A DNA stretch of 64,000 nucleotides, from assembly GCF_900142015.1 (NCBI RefSeq), contig NZ_FQZN01000001.1, forward strand, positions 248,001 through 312,000, written 5' to 3'. Numbering within the stretch: position 1 is the stretch's first letter; every line of letters starts with the position of its first letter. Source of the stretch: Bacteroides stercorirosoris. GTDB taxonomy: Bacteria; Bacteroidota; Bacteroidia; Bacteroidales; Bacteroidaceae. The translations under genes and the position numbers were made by a program. The notes under the pieces are model-generated. The model had not been told where the DNA came from. It ran no database searches and saw only the letters and a list, made by a program, of their open reading frames with translations. Below, in pieces: positions 53,390 to 63,027 of this stretch.

Positions 53390-55741
53390 CTATACCTTAT
53401 CCGCCAAAGATAGAACAACCGTAAAACGGCTTCCTTTTCCTACTTCAGACCATACCTCTATATGTCCGCAAAGCTTCTCAATAATGACTTTACAGATAGA
53501 AAGCCCAAGCCCGCTTCCTTGTTCAAACTCGTCAGTCTTATAAAAACGGTCAAAGATCATCATGAGTTCTTTCTCATCAATTCCCTTCCCCGTATCCTGT
53601 ACATACACACTAACCTTCCGATCTTTTTTATCCACTTTGCATCCTAATGTAATAGAACCACTCTGGGTAAACTTATCCGCATTGCACAGGAAATTGGAAA
53701 TAACCTGGATAAAACGCATACGATCTATATTGACAGGCAAAGAGAGGTTGTCATCCAAAGCCAGATGGAACTGCAACGCGGGCTTGATTAATGCCTGGTA
53801 AGCCATATAAATCTCTTTCACAACCGTTGTCATATCCCATTCTTTTATTTCAAAATCCATGCTGCCGGAATCCAGACGTGATATTTCCACCACATCATTG
53901 ACCAGTTTCAGAAGTAATTCATTGTTACGGTTAATGATCTCAAGCATAGCTTTCTTCTCATCCGGTTCAATCTCATCAGCCCCCTCGCCAATCAGCAAAT
54001 TAGTGAAACCGACGATGGCATTCAGCGGAGTACGGATTTCATGGCTCATATTATTCAGGAAAGATTGTTTCAACTCAGCATTTTCAGCCATCTGCTTAGC
54101 CTGAATGAGTTGTTCTTCACGCTCTACCTGTATCTGAATATCCTGCATAATGCCCGCCAGCATTATCCTTCCTTCCGCATCTTTCAGACTGCGGCACCGA
54201 AGTTCATACCAGCGATAATCCTCTTCACCGAAAGAGAAACGTACACGCCTAACCTGCATATCTGTAGATTGATGCAGTGTTTCGTACAATGAATTCAATA
54301 GAAATACATCATCGGGATACGCATATTTCAGGAAATCAGTCCGCACAAATATCCTCTGCTCCATTCCTACCAAACGCGTATAGTTCTCATCAAATTCAAT
54401 ATTATCCCCCTGTATATTCCAAAGCGAAATGCGTCCTCCATCCATAGAAAGTGTCAGCCGCTTATGAGTCTCCTCAAGCATCTCCATATTCTTACGTTCC
54501 ACACGCGAACGCCGACGCATACGCAGCAAGCTGATCAATACCAGAATAAAAGCAAGGATAAACAATCCGGTCAGGAAATAAAGTTCCTTCCGATAACGGT
54601 CATAGAAGGAATAATTGATAATACGGACATCTTCAGGTACATTTTTCACGTCAAAGTCCGTATAGGATGAGAAATAAGTCCAATCCAGTACATACTCCTT
54701 TTCCATATCCCTGATTTTCGGCATACCAATTTTCTCTTTATTCATCAGACGAACAGAAAAATCAGCCGCAGTACGCGCAGAAATCTCATCAGTAGCCATG
54801 TAGCCGCCCACAATCCTGGCACCCTCCCCAAAACCCTGGCGGATGCAGCTGAAAGAAGGAATATTTAAGGCTTTAGTTATCGGAAGCGACATCTGGTCGA
54901 ACTTATCCAACAGAAAAACCTCTTTCCCCTGTCCGTTTTTTGATTTCTCCATGTCGACAAGCAAAGAAGTCCCTTTGGTATAACGGAAAGGGCAAAGACT
55001 AATGGTTAACTCATCCTTTTCAACATGGTGGTTTGCTCTGGCAGGCATCAGATTATAATGCTCAATCATTTCCTGCAATTTTCTGTATTCAGATTCCACG
55101 GAGAAAGCAGCTTCGCAGCCTAAAAGCCGCATTTCCTTTCTATCAGCAAACCGGGTTAACAAATCAAATGATTTATATCCGAGAGGAGTCAGATCAATAT
55201 TATAAATAAGATCTATCCCCACATGTGGTTGCAAGGCCCTTATGAAATCAATGTTACGTTTAAAGTCCGGTGCATCACGCAACACATAGACCTTTCTGCG
55301 CTCATATTCTTTTATAAGCTTCTCATCGGGAAAGTGTACGTTACAGGCCACTACAGGAGTGGAAGAAAGTAGCCGATGACGGGTAGAAAACAGGACAGAC
55401 GCAGCTTGATCGCCCACAGCGAGGATCAGTGCCATCGGTTTGTCTTTAATCACCTCAAGATACATCTCCATATTCTTTATCCCATCTTCCGGTGTGACCG
55501 TATTAAAATCCAGATAAAACTTTTCAAATATCGGTTCTATTCCCTGTTTCCTGAATTCCTGTACCAAAAGTTCTTCAAAGTTTCCATAACAATCATGCTG
55601 GGAAGAGGAAGAATAGATAAGAGAAATCAGTTTTTCCATCCGATGGTTAATAGTATACCACCGTTTAAAATTGACTCCGCACAAGAAAGCACACAGCAAA
55701 AGAATGAAGGCTAAAGCATATTTTAGTTTGTCGTTTTTCAT
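53390..55741 (-). CDS. Sensor histidine kinase with periplasmic binding-protein-like sensor and PAS domain
   Basis: 783 residues from ATG 55741 (MKNDKLKYALAFILLLCAFL, N-terminal membrane anchor). The periplasmic part (about 35-380) resembles an ABC sugar-binding-type substrate domain (ALILAVGDQAAS, PVVACNVHFPDE, IDLIYNIDLTPLG). A membrane helix near 392 is followed by a PAS domain (about 430-540), HisKA with NMSHEIRTPLNAIVGF (His near 564) and HATPase (NADKFTQSG, DTGKGIDEKE, GSGLGLSI). It lacks a receiver or HTH, so a separate response regulator is needed and none lies nearby. Divergent from the beta-barrel gene with facing promoters. Confidence 0.88.
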   Translation of the reverse strand: MKNDKLKYALAFILLLCAFLCGVNFKRWYTINHRMEKLISLIYSSSSQHDCYGNFEELLVQEFRKQGIEPIFEKFYLDFNTVTPEDGIKNMEMYLEVIKDKPMALILAVGDQAASVLFSTRHRLLSSTPVVACNVHFPDEKLIKEYERRKVYVLRDAPDFKRNIDFIRALQPHVGIDLIYNIDLTPLGYKSFDLLTRFADRKEMRLLGCEAAFSVESEYRKLQEMIEHYNLMPARANHHVEKDELTISLCPFRYTKGTSLLVDMEKSKNGQGKEVFLLDKFDQMSLPITKALNIPSFSCIRQGFGEGARIVGGYMATDEISARTAADFSVRLMNKEKIGMPKIRDMEKEYVLDWTYFSSYTDFDVKNVPEDVRIINYSFYDRYRKELYFLTGLFILAFILVLISLLRMRRRSRVERKNMEMLEETHKRLTLSMDGGRISLWNIQGDNIEFDENYTRLVGMEQRIFVRTDFLKYAYPDDVFLLNSLYETLHQSTDMQVRRVRFSFGEEDYRWYELRCRSLKDAEGRIMLAGIMQDIQIQVEREEQLIQAKQMAENAELKQSFLNNMSHEIRTPLNAIVGFTNLLIGEGADEIEPDEKKAMLEIINRNNELLLKLVNDVVEISRLDSGSMDFEIKEWDMTTVVKEIYMAYQALIKPALQFHLALDDNLSLPVNIDRMRFIQVISNFLCNADKFTQSGSITLGCKVDKKDRKVSVYVQDTGKGIDEKELMMIFDRFYKTDEFEQGSGLGLSICKVIIEKLCGHIEVWSEVGKGSRFTVVLSLADKV

Positions 55742-55759
55742 TGCATCACTTATATTGAG

Positions 55760-55819
55760 CAAAAGTAGCATAATATCTATAAAAAAAGAAGATTTTATGA
55801 CGAAAACTCTCTAATTTTG
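55760..55819. promoter_or_regulatory. Divergent promoters: sensor kinase (minus) and beta-barrel protein (plus)
   Basis: CAAAAGTA at 55760-55767 reads TACTTTTG on minus. TAATTTTG lies at 55812-55819 on plus. Both fit TAnnTTTG and their starts are about 70 bp apart, pointing to shared control. Confidence 0.6.
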
Positions 55820-55841
55820 TAACTGCCATAAAAAGACTGAC

Positions 55842-58616
55842 ATGAAGGTGCACAAAATCTGGTTACTATTGCTATTCTTGCTGATTCCGACTATTCTATT
55901 CGCCCAAAAAACAAGGACAGTCAAAGGGCAGGTGTGCACTGTATCAGAGACTAAGAAAGGAGAAGAACCTCTGCCCTATGCAAGTCTTGTTATTCTGGAA
56001 GGCAAGGACTCCACCTTTGTAAAAGGAGTTGCAAGCGGTGCAGACGGTCATTTCAATCTCCAGTTCACCCCTCAGAAAGGAACACAATATTTACTGAAAG
56101 CCTCTTATACAGGAATGCAATCTGTCTTCCGCAAACTGGACAGCAACGCTTCAACAATCAATCTGGGCAGCATCTTACTGGAAGAAGGTATCGAATTGGG
56201 CGAAGTGACAGTAAACGCCCGGATGCGCGATGTAGATCAGGTGGGAGATACCACCGTCATCAATGCGGCAGCTTACAAAACACCGGAAGGCTCGTATCTG
56301 GAGACACTTATCAAACGTATTCCCGGAATGGAATACGACAGCGAAACCAAAACACTGAAATACAACGGACTACCCATTAATGAAATCAATGTAAACGGTG
56401 AAGCTTTCTTCTCAGGTGACAACAAGATGGCACTGGAAAACCTTCCCGTGGAGTTAATCAGCAAGATAAAAGTGTACGATAAGAAAAGCAAGCTGGAAAA
56501 GCTGACGGGTGTCAGCACTGGGAAAGAGAACTATGTGCTTGACCTGCAAACTAAAGAAGAATTCAACGGTACCCTCCTTGCATCGGGAAAAGCCGGATAC
56601 GGCAATAACCACAAAAAGGATTTCAACCTGCAAGGCAACTACTTTAAAAATAACGGAAATAATTTCTCTGTTATCGCCAATTCCGGTAACCTTCATATGC
56701 GGACCAGCTACAAAGATAATATACAGGAGAACGTCGCCGTAAATTTCACCCAAAAGTACAATAAGAAACTAACCCTCAACGGGAATGTATCCTATCACCA
56801 CAACGAGCAGGGCAATATTTCGACATCCTACAACGAACAATATCTGACAAGTGGCAATAAGTACCAGTATTCTGTCGGCAACAATACGAACCGTAGCCGC
56901 AATATGAATTCATTATTGGGCTTAAACTGGCAGATCGACACCCTGACCTTCGTCAATTTCTTCGGTAATTTCAGCCTTGTCCGGAATAATAATGCCAATA
57001 ATAACCGCCAGGCCACGTTCAATAAAAATCCCCATCTGGATATACTCGATCCTTTCAGTCATATCAACGATGTACCCGATGAGCTGAAAATCAATGATAT
57101 CGCCATGGGGTCGCTAATGCAAGGAGAACAACACCGGTATTCCTTCCATGGAAGCATCATGCACCGGATCAATAAAAAAGGAAGCTCTATCGGTCTGACT
57201 GCACAATACAATGATAGCAAGAATGACAACAATAACTTCTCTATCTCATCAACCACGTATTATCAGTTGAAGAACAGTGCAGGAAACGACTCTATACTCT
57301 ATCGTAACCAATACTCGTCGAGCCTGTCCCCCAACCGTCAACAAGGCATCGGGCTGATGTTCAGCCACCCTTTTTCCAAGAAACTGCACGCACAGATTTC
57401 ATATAACCTCAACTACAGTAAGCAGAAAAATGACCGCAATACCTACGACCTGTCCGGCTTTATGGAAGAAACGGCAGTACAACCCGGATATCTGCCCGAA
57501 GGATATGAAGCGAGCTACATCGACAGCCTGAGCAACCGGAGCCATAGCAGTACCCTGCAACACGGCATCAACCTGCACTTTAATTATTCCGACACCATTT
57601 GGAACATCAATGCCGGAGTATCCGTGCAACCTGAGCGACGCAGCCTGAACCAGAAAACAGGCCTGCATAGAGCTGATACCACCCTCCATTCAGTCGGCTT
57701 CCAGCCTATGCTTTTCATCTCATGGCAGAAAAAGAAAAACAGGATAACCTTGAATTATTATGGAAATACCTGGCAACCATCATTATATGATCTGATTTCA
57801 CCAACCAACAACAGTGATCCGCTCAACATCACGCGAAGCAATCCTAACTTGAAGCCTACTTATAATCAGTCTGTCCGATTGGAAGCACAAAATATGAAGG
57901 AAGGACTCTTTGCCACGCTGAACTGGAACAACAGAATCAATAGTCAGACCCGTGCAGTGATCTACAACCAGCAAACCGGTGGACGTGAAACTTATCCGGT
58001 GAATATTAACGGCAACTGGAACATAAGCGGCGTCTTCCGGTATCAGAAGCGCATCAAAAACTTTAATCTGAGTGCAAATGCCGGAGGCTCCTTTGCACAG
58101 GATGTCAACCTCATCAACGAAAACCAGAGTGAACAACCCGAACGCAGTGCCACGCATAACACCGGCCTCAACAGTGACCTGCGCCTATCCTACCAACCTA
58201 AATGGGGTAATCTGGACCTAAACGGAAGGTGGAACTTCCAGCATTCTTCCAACTCGCTGTTAGAAACAAATACATATACCCGCAATTATACCTTCGGGCT
58301 AAATACCTTTGCCGACATCCCGGGAAACATACAACTGAGAACGGACGCCAATTACTCTTTCCGAAACGGCACGAACATCAACAAGGGAGACGACGACCAA
58401 CTCGTCTGGAATGCAAGCGTCACATGGCGCTTCCTGAAAAAGAAACAGGCCGAATTGTCAGCCAACTGGGTGGATATACTCAGCCAGCAGAAGAATTACT
58501 ACCGCGGCACAATGGCAGACGGATTGTATGAACGCCACACTCAGCAGATAGGCAGCTATTTCGTTATCTCAATGAAGTACCGTTTTAATCAGCCACTAGG
58601 CAAACGCAAACACTAA
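55842..58616 (+). CDS. Outer membrane beta-barrel protein with carboxypeptidase-regulatory domain
   Basis: 924-residue TonB-receptor-like barrel of the family annotated outer membrane beta-barrel (OMP_b-brl_3). Signal ends LFAQ. A carboxypeptidase-like domain (TVKGQVCTVSETKKGEEPLP) is followed by a plug-like region (IKRIPGMEYDSETKTLKYNG, NVNGEAFFSGDNKMALENLP) and a barrel rich in Asn and aromatic residues. There is no SusD partner. The family is widespread in Bacteroidetes and its ligand is usually unknown. Placement beside a sensor kinase suggests regulated expression. Confidence 0.85.
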   Translation: MKVHKIWLLLLFLLIPTILFAQKTRTVKGQVCTVSETKKGEEPLPYASLVILEGKDSTFVKGVASGADGHFNLQFTPQKGTQYLLKASYTGMQSVFRKLDSNASTINLGSILLEEGIELGEVTVNARMRDVDQVGDTTVINAAAYKTPEGSYLETLIKRIPGMEYDSETKTLKYNGLPINEINVNGEAFFSGDNKMALENLPVELISKIKVYDKKSKLEKLTGVSTGKENYVLDLQTKEEFNGTLLASGKAGYGNNHKKDFNLQGNYFKNNGNNFSVIANSGNLHMRTSYKDNIQENVAVNFTQKYNKKLTLNGNVSYHHNEQGNISTSYNEQYLTSGNKYQYSVGNNTNRSRNMNSLLGLNWQIDTLTFVNFFGNFSLVRNNNANNNRQATFNKNPHLDILDPFSHINDVPDELKINDIAMGSLMQGEQHRYSFHGSIMHRINKKGSSIGLTAQYNDSKNDNNNFSISSTTYYQLKNSAGNDSILYRNQYSSSLSPNRQQGIGLMFSHPFSKKLHAQISYNLNYSKQKNDRNTYDLSGFMEETAVQPGYLPEGYEASYIDSLSNRSHSSTLQHGINLHFNYSDTIWNINAGVSVQPERRSLNQKTGLHRADTTLHSVGFQPMLFISWQKKKNRITLNYYGNTWQPSLYDLISPTNNSDPLNITRSNPNLKPTYNQSVRLEAQNMKEGLFATLNWNNRINSQTRAVIYNQQTGGRETYPVNINGNWNISGVFRYQKRIKNFNLSANAGGSFAQDVNLINENQSEQPERSATHNTGLNSDLRLSYQPKWGNLDLNGRWNFQHSSNSLLETNTYTRNYTFGLNTFADIPGNIQLRTDANYSFRNGTNINKGDDDQLVWNASVTWRFLKKKQAELSANWVDILSQQKNYYRGTMADGLYERHTQQIGSYFVISMKYRFNQPLGKRKH

Positions 58617-58634
58617 CAGCGCTCATCCGAAGAT

Positions 58635-59480
58635 CTATGCAGGTTGTTCGTGCCGCAATCCACGGGGAGAAGAGCCGAAGTTCTTCTTACAAAAGTTGGA
58701 GAAGTGGGGCAAAGACTCGAAACCATATTTATAGCAGATTTCGGAAATGGTGGCTTCTGTGTAACGGAGGTCATAGGCTATACTTTCTTTGCGTTTCTCC
58801 ATCATCCATTCATAAACAGGTTTGTGGAAAACTGAGTTGAAGATGCGCCGGAAGGTGGTGGTGGTGTATCCGCCTAATTGGGCAAGTTCTTCCACAGTCT
58901 TCACCTTGGCATGGTTTTGCAGGACGAAATACTGGAAAGAGGAAGTGTACTTGGAAAGCGGGTGCACCAACATAGAGAGGTCGTAGTCCGAATAAAACTG
59001 TCCGAGGATGAAGGCAAGTTCTTTCCTCTTAAAGGAAAGCAGTTCGCGGCAAATTCTTTTTTCCGTCAGATAGGACTTCGAAGCTTCCAGAAAGAAATTC
59101 AGTTCAGGGATTATCTTTAAAGGTGAGAAAATGAGCGGAGGGGTTACCTCTGCCATAATATGCTTATAACGCTTTTCACAGAATTGTTCCGGCTGATTGA
59201 AACGATAGCAAACACATTCGGCATCTGTCAGAGCAAGGACTTCATACTTTGAACCAATGGCTTGAAGAATAAATTCTCCGGCACGCAATACGGTTCCGGC
59301 ATACTCCTGACTGTTGATAAGTATTTCTCCTTTCAACAGGAAAATCATGATGTTTTCTTCGCATTGTTGAACAGGGAGATGAAAGCCTCTGGGATGAGAA
59401 GCATACATTATGGCATTGTCCACAGCCCTCGGACATTCCTGGCACAGTATGGTCGCCCCGCAAGAGGAGTAATCATGCAT
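58635..59480 (-). CDS. AraC-family regulator, paralogue of the 26558-27475 protein
   Basis: 281 residues. It has the same cupin-like N-terminus (IMIFLLKGEILINSQEYAGT) and AraC double HTH (LGGYTTTTFRRIFNSVFHKPVYEWM; ISEICYKYGFESLPHFSNFCKK) as the regulator near the frd operon. Cysteines 7, 13, 16 and 40 and Pro 17 are at identical positions in both. It lies next to, and on the same strand as, the fimbrillin cluster, separated by a terminator, so it could control that cluster or the beta-barrel gene it converges on (18 bp apart). Confidence 0.85.
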   Translation of the reverse strand: MHDYSSCGATILCQECPRAVDNAIMYASHPRGFHLPVQQCEENIMIFLLKGEILINSQEYAGTVLRAGEFILQAIGSKYEVLALTDAECVCYRFNQPEQFCEKRYKHIMAEVTPPLIFSPLKIIPELNFFLEASKSYLTEKRICRELLSFKRKELAFILGQFYSDYDLSMLVHPLSKYTSSFQYFVLQNHAKVKTVEELAQLGGYTTTTFRRIFNSVFHKPVYEWMMEKRKESIAYDLRYTEATISEICYKYGFESLPHFSNFCKKNFGSSPRGLRHEQPA

Positions 59481-59514
59481 TGTAGATTGAATGTTTTTGT
59501 TTGTTATTGTGCCG

Positions 59515-59522
59515 CAAAAATA
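59515..59522 (-). promoter_or_regulatory. -7 promoter box of the AraC paralogue gene
   Basis: CAAAAATA on plus reads TATTTTTG on minus, 35 bp before the start codon. Confidence 0.55.
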
Positions 59523-59542
59523 TGAATATTTTGCTGAGATAC

Positions 59543-59584
59543 AAAAAAATCCCCTAAGACTTTTTAAGGGAAAGTCTTAGGGGA
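59543..59584 (-). terminator. Terminator of the fimbrillin cluster
   Basis: TCCCCTAAGACTTT (59550-59563)/AAAGTCTTAGGGGA (59571-59584), a perfect 14-bp stem, followed on minus by seven T's. Located 25 bp after the fimbrillin stop. Confidence 0.92.
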
Positions 59585-59609
59585 AGGAGAATTATGAGAT
59601 TATAAAGGA

Positions 59610-60584
59610 TTATTCAGCGGGAGGAGTGACAGGGGTATCATCAACTGTGCTCCAAGGTCCAACTTCAGGAGCAAAGCTAACAGTAGCTGCAGTATTTGAT
59701 AAAGTTAAAGTATAGCGCACTTTCTTACCTGCTTCCCAAGCAGCTGTGTTATTCAAATCAATAGTTGTATTAGTTACTACATCAACTTTTACACCATTTT
59801 TATAAACGTCATAACTGAGCTTTATTTTAGCCGCTGCAGTCATTTGTTGAGGCATTAGCATTAAAGCACCATCTACTTGATCAAGTTGAACAGCATCAGT
59901 ACCTGTTACAGAAGCATCTTGTGCAATAGGATAAGAATAAGAAGCATCTGTTGTCCCAGTAGCATTCCAAGTATCATTTTCAAATGAGTAAGTACCTGTC
60001 TTTGCTATTCCCTCAAGAGCAAGTGCAGTAACTTTATAAGTTAAAGCATCAGCACCTTTCACAGAGAAGTTGACTTGAGTTAACGCATGAGCAAATTTAA
60101 GTGTAACAGCAGTACTTTTTTTAACCTCATCTGTCACTTTTGCTACAACAAAATCTTTCTGTTCAGATGCAAGTGCTTTTATTGTATAGTTAAGAGTTGG
60201 ATATTTAGCATTTTCAGCTACACTATAATTCGTTGCGTTATCATCTACTGCATAAGCAAAAAACTGAACTTTACCTTCATAAGGCCAATAATATGTACCA
60301 TCAATAGTCCATGTTCCTGAAGGACAAGTTACTTTCACCCCCTTCATAAAAGCATCACCAAGTTTAACACCTTCAACACCAATAGCATCTGCTGTATTAT
60401 ACGCATATACAATAAAACCACTATTTTGCAAATCTACATTTTCTGTCACAGCAGCTCTTGTAGTCTTACTCACCACTGTCCCAAAGTTAATCTCCGCTTT
60501 GTTACCAACATTCTCAATCTCTTCATTCTGCGTGCAACCTACGATTGCCAAAGCAGCAACGGCTGCCAATAAAATCTTCTTCAT
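59610..60584 (-). CDS. Fimbrillin-family lipoprotein (Mfa1/FimA-like subunit)
   Basis: 324-residue predicted fimbrial or surface subunit. MKKILLAAVAALAIVGCTQNEE has a lipobox; ATG 60590 two codons earlier is an alternative. After the Cys the pattern INFGTVVSKTTRAAVT is typical of fimbrillins, where an Arg (TTR-A) marks protease maturation by an Arg-gingipain-like enzyme before strand-exchange polymerisation. The body is beta-rich with WPYEGKVQFFAYA and LKFAHALTQVNFSVKG, the hallmark FAHALT/QV segment. It ends with GPWSTVDD. Last of a three-gene cluster. Confidence 0.88.
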   Translation of the reverse strand: MKKILLAAVAALAIVGCTQNEEIENVGNKAEINFGTVVSKTTRAAVTENVDLQNSGFIVYAYNTADAIGVEGVKLGDAFMKGVKVTCPSGTWTIDGTYYWPYEGKVQFFAYAVDDNATNYSVAENAKYPTLNYTIKALASEQKDFVVAKVTDEVKKSTAVTLKFAHALTQVNFSVKGADALTYKVTALALEGIAKTGTYSFENDTWNATGTTDASYSYPIAQDASVTGTDAVQLDQVDGALMLMPQQMTAAAKIKLSYDVYKNGVKVDVVTNTTIDLNNTAAWEAGKKVRYTLTLSNTAATVSFAPEVGPWSTVDDTPVTPPAE

Positions 60585-60623
60585 AATCATTTGTATTATA
60601 AGTTAATATATTATTCTTTATTT

Positions 60624-61586
60624 TCATTCTACGGGCAATTCCACATTCGTCTCATCGTCCCAGTCTCCCACATCACCTCCGATACCTCCGCCACCTCCGG
60701 GAGGGACTTCCACATCATCCACCTCAATCTCTTCATCAATTGGTATCTCTATATCTGTCTCCGGTTCCGGCTCTTCTTCCCCACCCGAAGGAGGAGGAGG
60801 TGGAGCCACAGCTTTTGTAATATCAACCTTAACCTCCTGAACCGTATTATCCACTTTTATCAGCAATAACTTCATCGTCACCTCTCCACCTGCGCGGGTA
60901 CTTGTGAACGTCGATGCAGAGAAAGCCGAGAAACTGCCACGTAACACATCATCCCCCCTATTGGCCTCTACATAAATCGGTGCAACGCTGGACGTACAAG
61001 TGCCATCACTTATAAAATAAGAACCATTCATCCCATCCACATTGCAGACAATGCTTGCCACATTCTTCAATCCCTTCACCTTTATTTCAAAAGAGTAGTG
61101 CTTGACTACCAACTTCGGTTGAAACTCCATCAACAACACATCGTCACTCTTTTCTATTCTCATATCATTCATACTTACTACATACAAAGGGTCGGGTGCC
61201 CACACCATCTTCTCGCTTGTGTCAAGACCCGAACAGTATCCCGTATAAGCCTCAATCGTTTCATACGCTCCATCGCCACGAATCTGTACACACTCCGTAT
61301 TATAATTGTAAATCACCATGTCATAATATCCCGGAGGCACTTTCACTTCGCCCCCTTCAACCGACAAGTAACTCTCTACCTTTCTTCCTTCTTCGCTCTT
61401 CGGATAGAAGATAACCCGCATACCTTCGGGCAGCTCATCTGCCACTCCTTTCCAATTGAACTTTATCTGTACCCCACTGACGGGATAATCGTCCAGCATA
61501 TCTCTGAAACTGCATCCTGCAAAGAGTACCGATAGCCCGGACAGAAGTAAGAGCAATATATATATCACATTCCTCATAGCTTTCAC
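60624..61586 (-). CDS. DUF5119-type fimbrial accessory lipoprotein
   Basis: 320 residues; MRNVIYILLLLLSGLSVLFAGC is a lipoprotein signal. The start ATG 61586 overlaps the preceding stop (ATGA), indicating coupled translation; 61577 is possible. The middle has VIFYPKSEEGRKVESY, YYDMVIYNYNTE and LVVKHYSFEIKVKG, matching the DUF5119 proteins found beside fimbrillins, which resemble Mfa2/FimB anchors. The C-terminal 55 residues are a Pro-, Gly- and Asp/Glu-rich tail (APPPPPSGGEEEPEPE, PPGGGGGIGG), probably disordered. Anchor or tip function is inferred. Confidence 0.78.
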   Translation of the reverse strand: MKAMRNVIYILLLLLSGLSVLFAGCSFRDMLDDYPVSGVQIKFNWKGVADELPEGMRVIFYPKSEEGRKVESYLSVEGGEVKVPPGYYDMVIYNYNTECVQIRGDGAYETIEAYTGYCSGLDTSEKMVWAPDPLYVVSMNDMRIEKSDDVLLMEFQPKLVVKHYSFEIKVKGLKNVASIVCNVDGMNGSYFISDGTCTSSVAPIYVEANRGDDVLRGSFSAFSASTFTSTRAGGEVTMKLLLIKVDNTVQEVKVDITKAVAPPPPPSGGEEEPEPETDIEIPIDEEIEVDDVEVPPGGGGGIGGDVGDWDDETNVELPVE

Positions 61587-62548
61587 CTCCTTCCCTTAAT
61601 GAGCCACACCAAAGAGACTTTAGCTTTTGTAGGCCCAATAAAATGATAGCGTCCGCTACTTGTCCAAATCAAATCACCTTCATAAGTGGTGTACTTGCGA
61701 TATTCCGTCTCCAGATAACCAATGCCCACGCTGAACTCAATAGCCAGGTGCCGGGCCAGTTGGCGACTATAACCATAAGTCAGACCGGAAGCTGCGTAGT
61801 GATCGCCCCGATACCCCTTATCTTCGTCAAACTGAAAATCGTACACTCCCCCTTCGGCATATACTCCCAGAAAATGTCCTGTCAGGCAGTCACGCTTTTT
61901 ACGGTTTCCCAGCCAAAGGCGAGCCTCAACACCCCCCGAAAGAAGCTGATAACAAAAGCCACGCGCATTGTCCGACCACCAGGGACACTTATATTCAACA
62001 TTCAAAGACCACCGCCGTCCTACCGGCAACTCTACTTCCAAATTTGGAGCCAGTGCCAAATCATACAGTAAATTGTTTTTTATAGCTAATACCGTCCTAT
62101 TTTTAAATTCTCTCTTTTTCTTATTTTCTATTGCAACGGGAGTAGGCACTGGCTCCATTTTCAGTATCGGCAGACTATCTGCAGGTAACGACAATTCTAT
62201 TATGAACAAATCATTTTCTATCTTTCTCACCTTATCTATCTTCGGAAAGATGTGTTCCGATAAATAAACCCAGGCTTTACCTTCATTCAACCGGCGCAGC
62301 AACTTCATCAACTTCCCGAAATCTCCGTAATGATATCTTATCAGCATCAAAACTTCTTCCCGGTCCGGAACCTGCGGGTCGTCCGTTATCCATTGATAAA
62401 CTCTCCCCCACGTTTCGGGTTGCACCATCCGGTCTCGTACTTTGCAAGTATCAGCGTCCGCCGCGTATCTTTCAGCGCGCGCCTCTTCTTTTCCTAATAT
62501 CAAAAAAGAGAGTATTAAGAGTATGTATGAAACGACGCGAACCCTCAT
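61583..62548 (-). CDS. DUF3575 domain protein, likely outer-membrane component of fimbrial cluster
   Basis: 321 residues. Signal peptide MRVRVVSYILLILSFLILG with cleavage near EARA. Residues about 25-130 form a helical/OmpA-like region; from about 145 the DUF3575 beta-barrel begins (NNLLYDLALAPNLEVELPVG, LNVEYKCPWW, LTGHFLGVYAEGG). DUF3575 proteins are small outer-membrane barrels that often sit beside fimbrillin genes. First gene of the cluster, 4-bp overlap with the DUF5119 gene. Confidence 0.85.
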   Translation of the reverse strand: MRVRVVSYILLILSFLILGKEEARAERYAADADTCKVRDRMVQPETWGRVYQWITDDPQVPDREEVLMLIRYHYGDFGKLMKLLRRLNEGKAWVYLSEHIFPKIDKVRKIENDLFIIELSLPADSLPILKMEPVPTPVAIENKKKREFKNRTVLAIKNNLLYDLALAPNLEVELPVGRRWSLNVEYKCPWWSDNARGFCYQLLSGGVEARLWLGNRKKRDCLTGHFLGVYAEGGVYDFQFDEDKGYRGDHYAASGLTYGYSRQLARHLAIEFSVGIGYLETEYRKYTTYEGDLIWTSSGRYHFIGPTKAKVSLVWLIKGRR

Positions 62549-62568
62549 ATCTTTGCTTTGTATAGAGG

Positions 62569-62576
62569 CAAAAGTA
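62569..62576 (-). promoter_or_regulatory. -7 promoter box of the fimbrillin cluster
   Basis: CAAAAGTA on plus reads TACTTTTG on minus, 21 bp before the DUF3575 start codon. The stretch 62577-62948 shows no gene, only scattered A/T-rich sequence. Confidence 0.6.
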
Positions 62577-62948
62577 TATCATATAATTTTAAATAAATAC
62601 AGATTCTATAACTCTTTTCAGTGTGTGAAAGGTTCTGTGAAACGAATGAAACAGATTTGCAACTTTGCGACAAACATTCCCTGATTGTAGCTGCATATAC
62701 CTCCCTGAATGCAAGATTTACAGATAATAACGAAACCCTTGCAAGTGAATAATTATACTATTTATTTACTCCATTAAAGTATCAGGTATATACCCGAACC
62801 GTGTCAAGCCCGTACCAAGTCCGTACCTAAGCACATCGGCATACTATCAAAAAGACAACTCGTGTGCGAAAACAGTGAATATCCGTGAAAGAATTTTAAA
62901 AGAAACAGTAAACAGAAGCTGCGATTTGGAGGCAATACAGCAAACTGT

Positions 62949-63027
62949 TATATTTGCATTGTGATTTTTTTCATAGTATTAGATTTAAGGTTAACAAAGG
63001 TTGGAGTACAGCGGTACTCCTTTTTTT
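62949..63027 (+). ncRNA. Short promoter-terminator transcript upstream of ECF sigma gene
   Basis: TATATTTG (62949-62956) would start RNA near 62963. GGAGTAC-agcg-GTACTCC (63003-63020) followed by seven T's terminates it at about 63027, giving roughly 65 nt with no plausible ORF. From memory, the segment ATAGTATTAGATTTAAGGTT resembles leader sequences repeated in Bacteroides genomes. It may be a small RNA or a terminated leader of the sigma operon. 63028-63221 shows nothing else. Confidence 0.6.
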
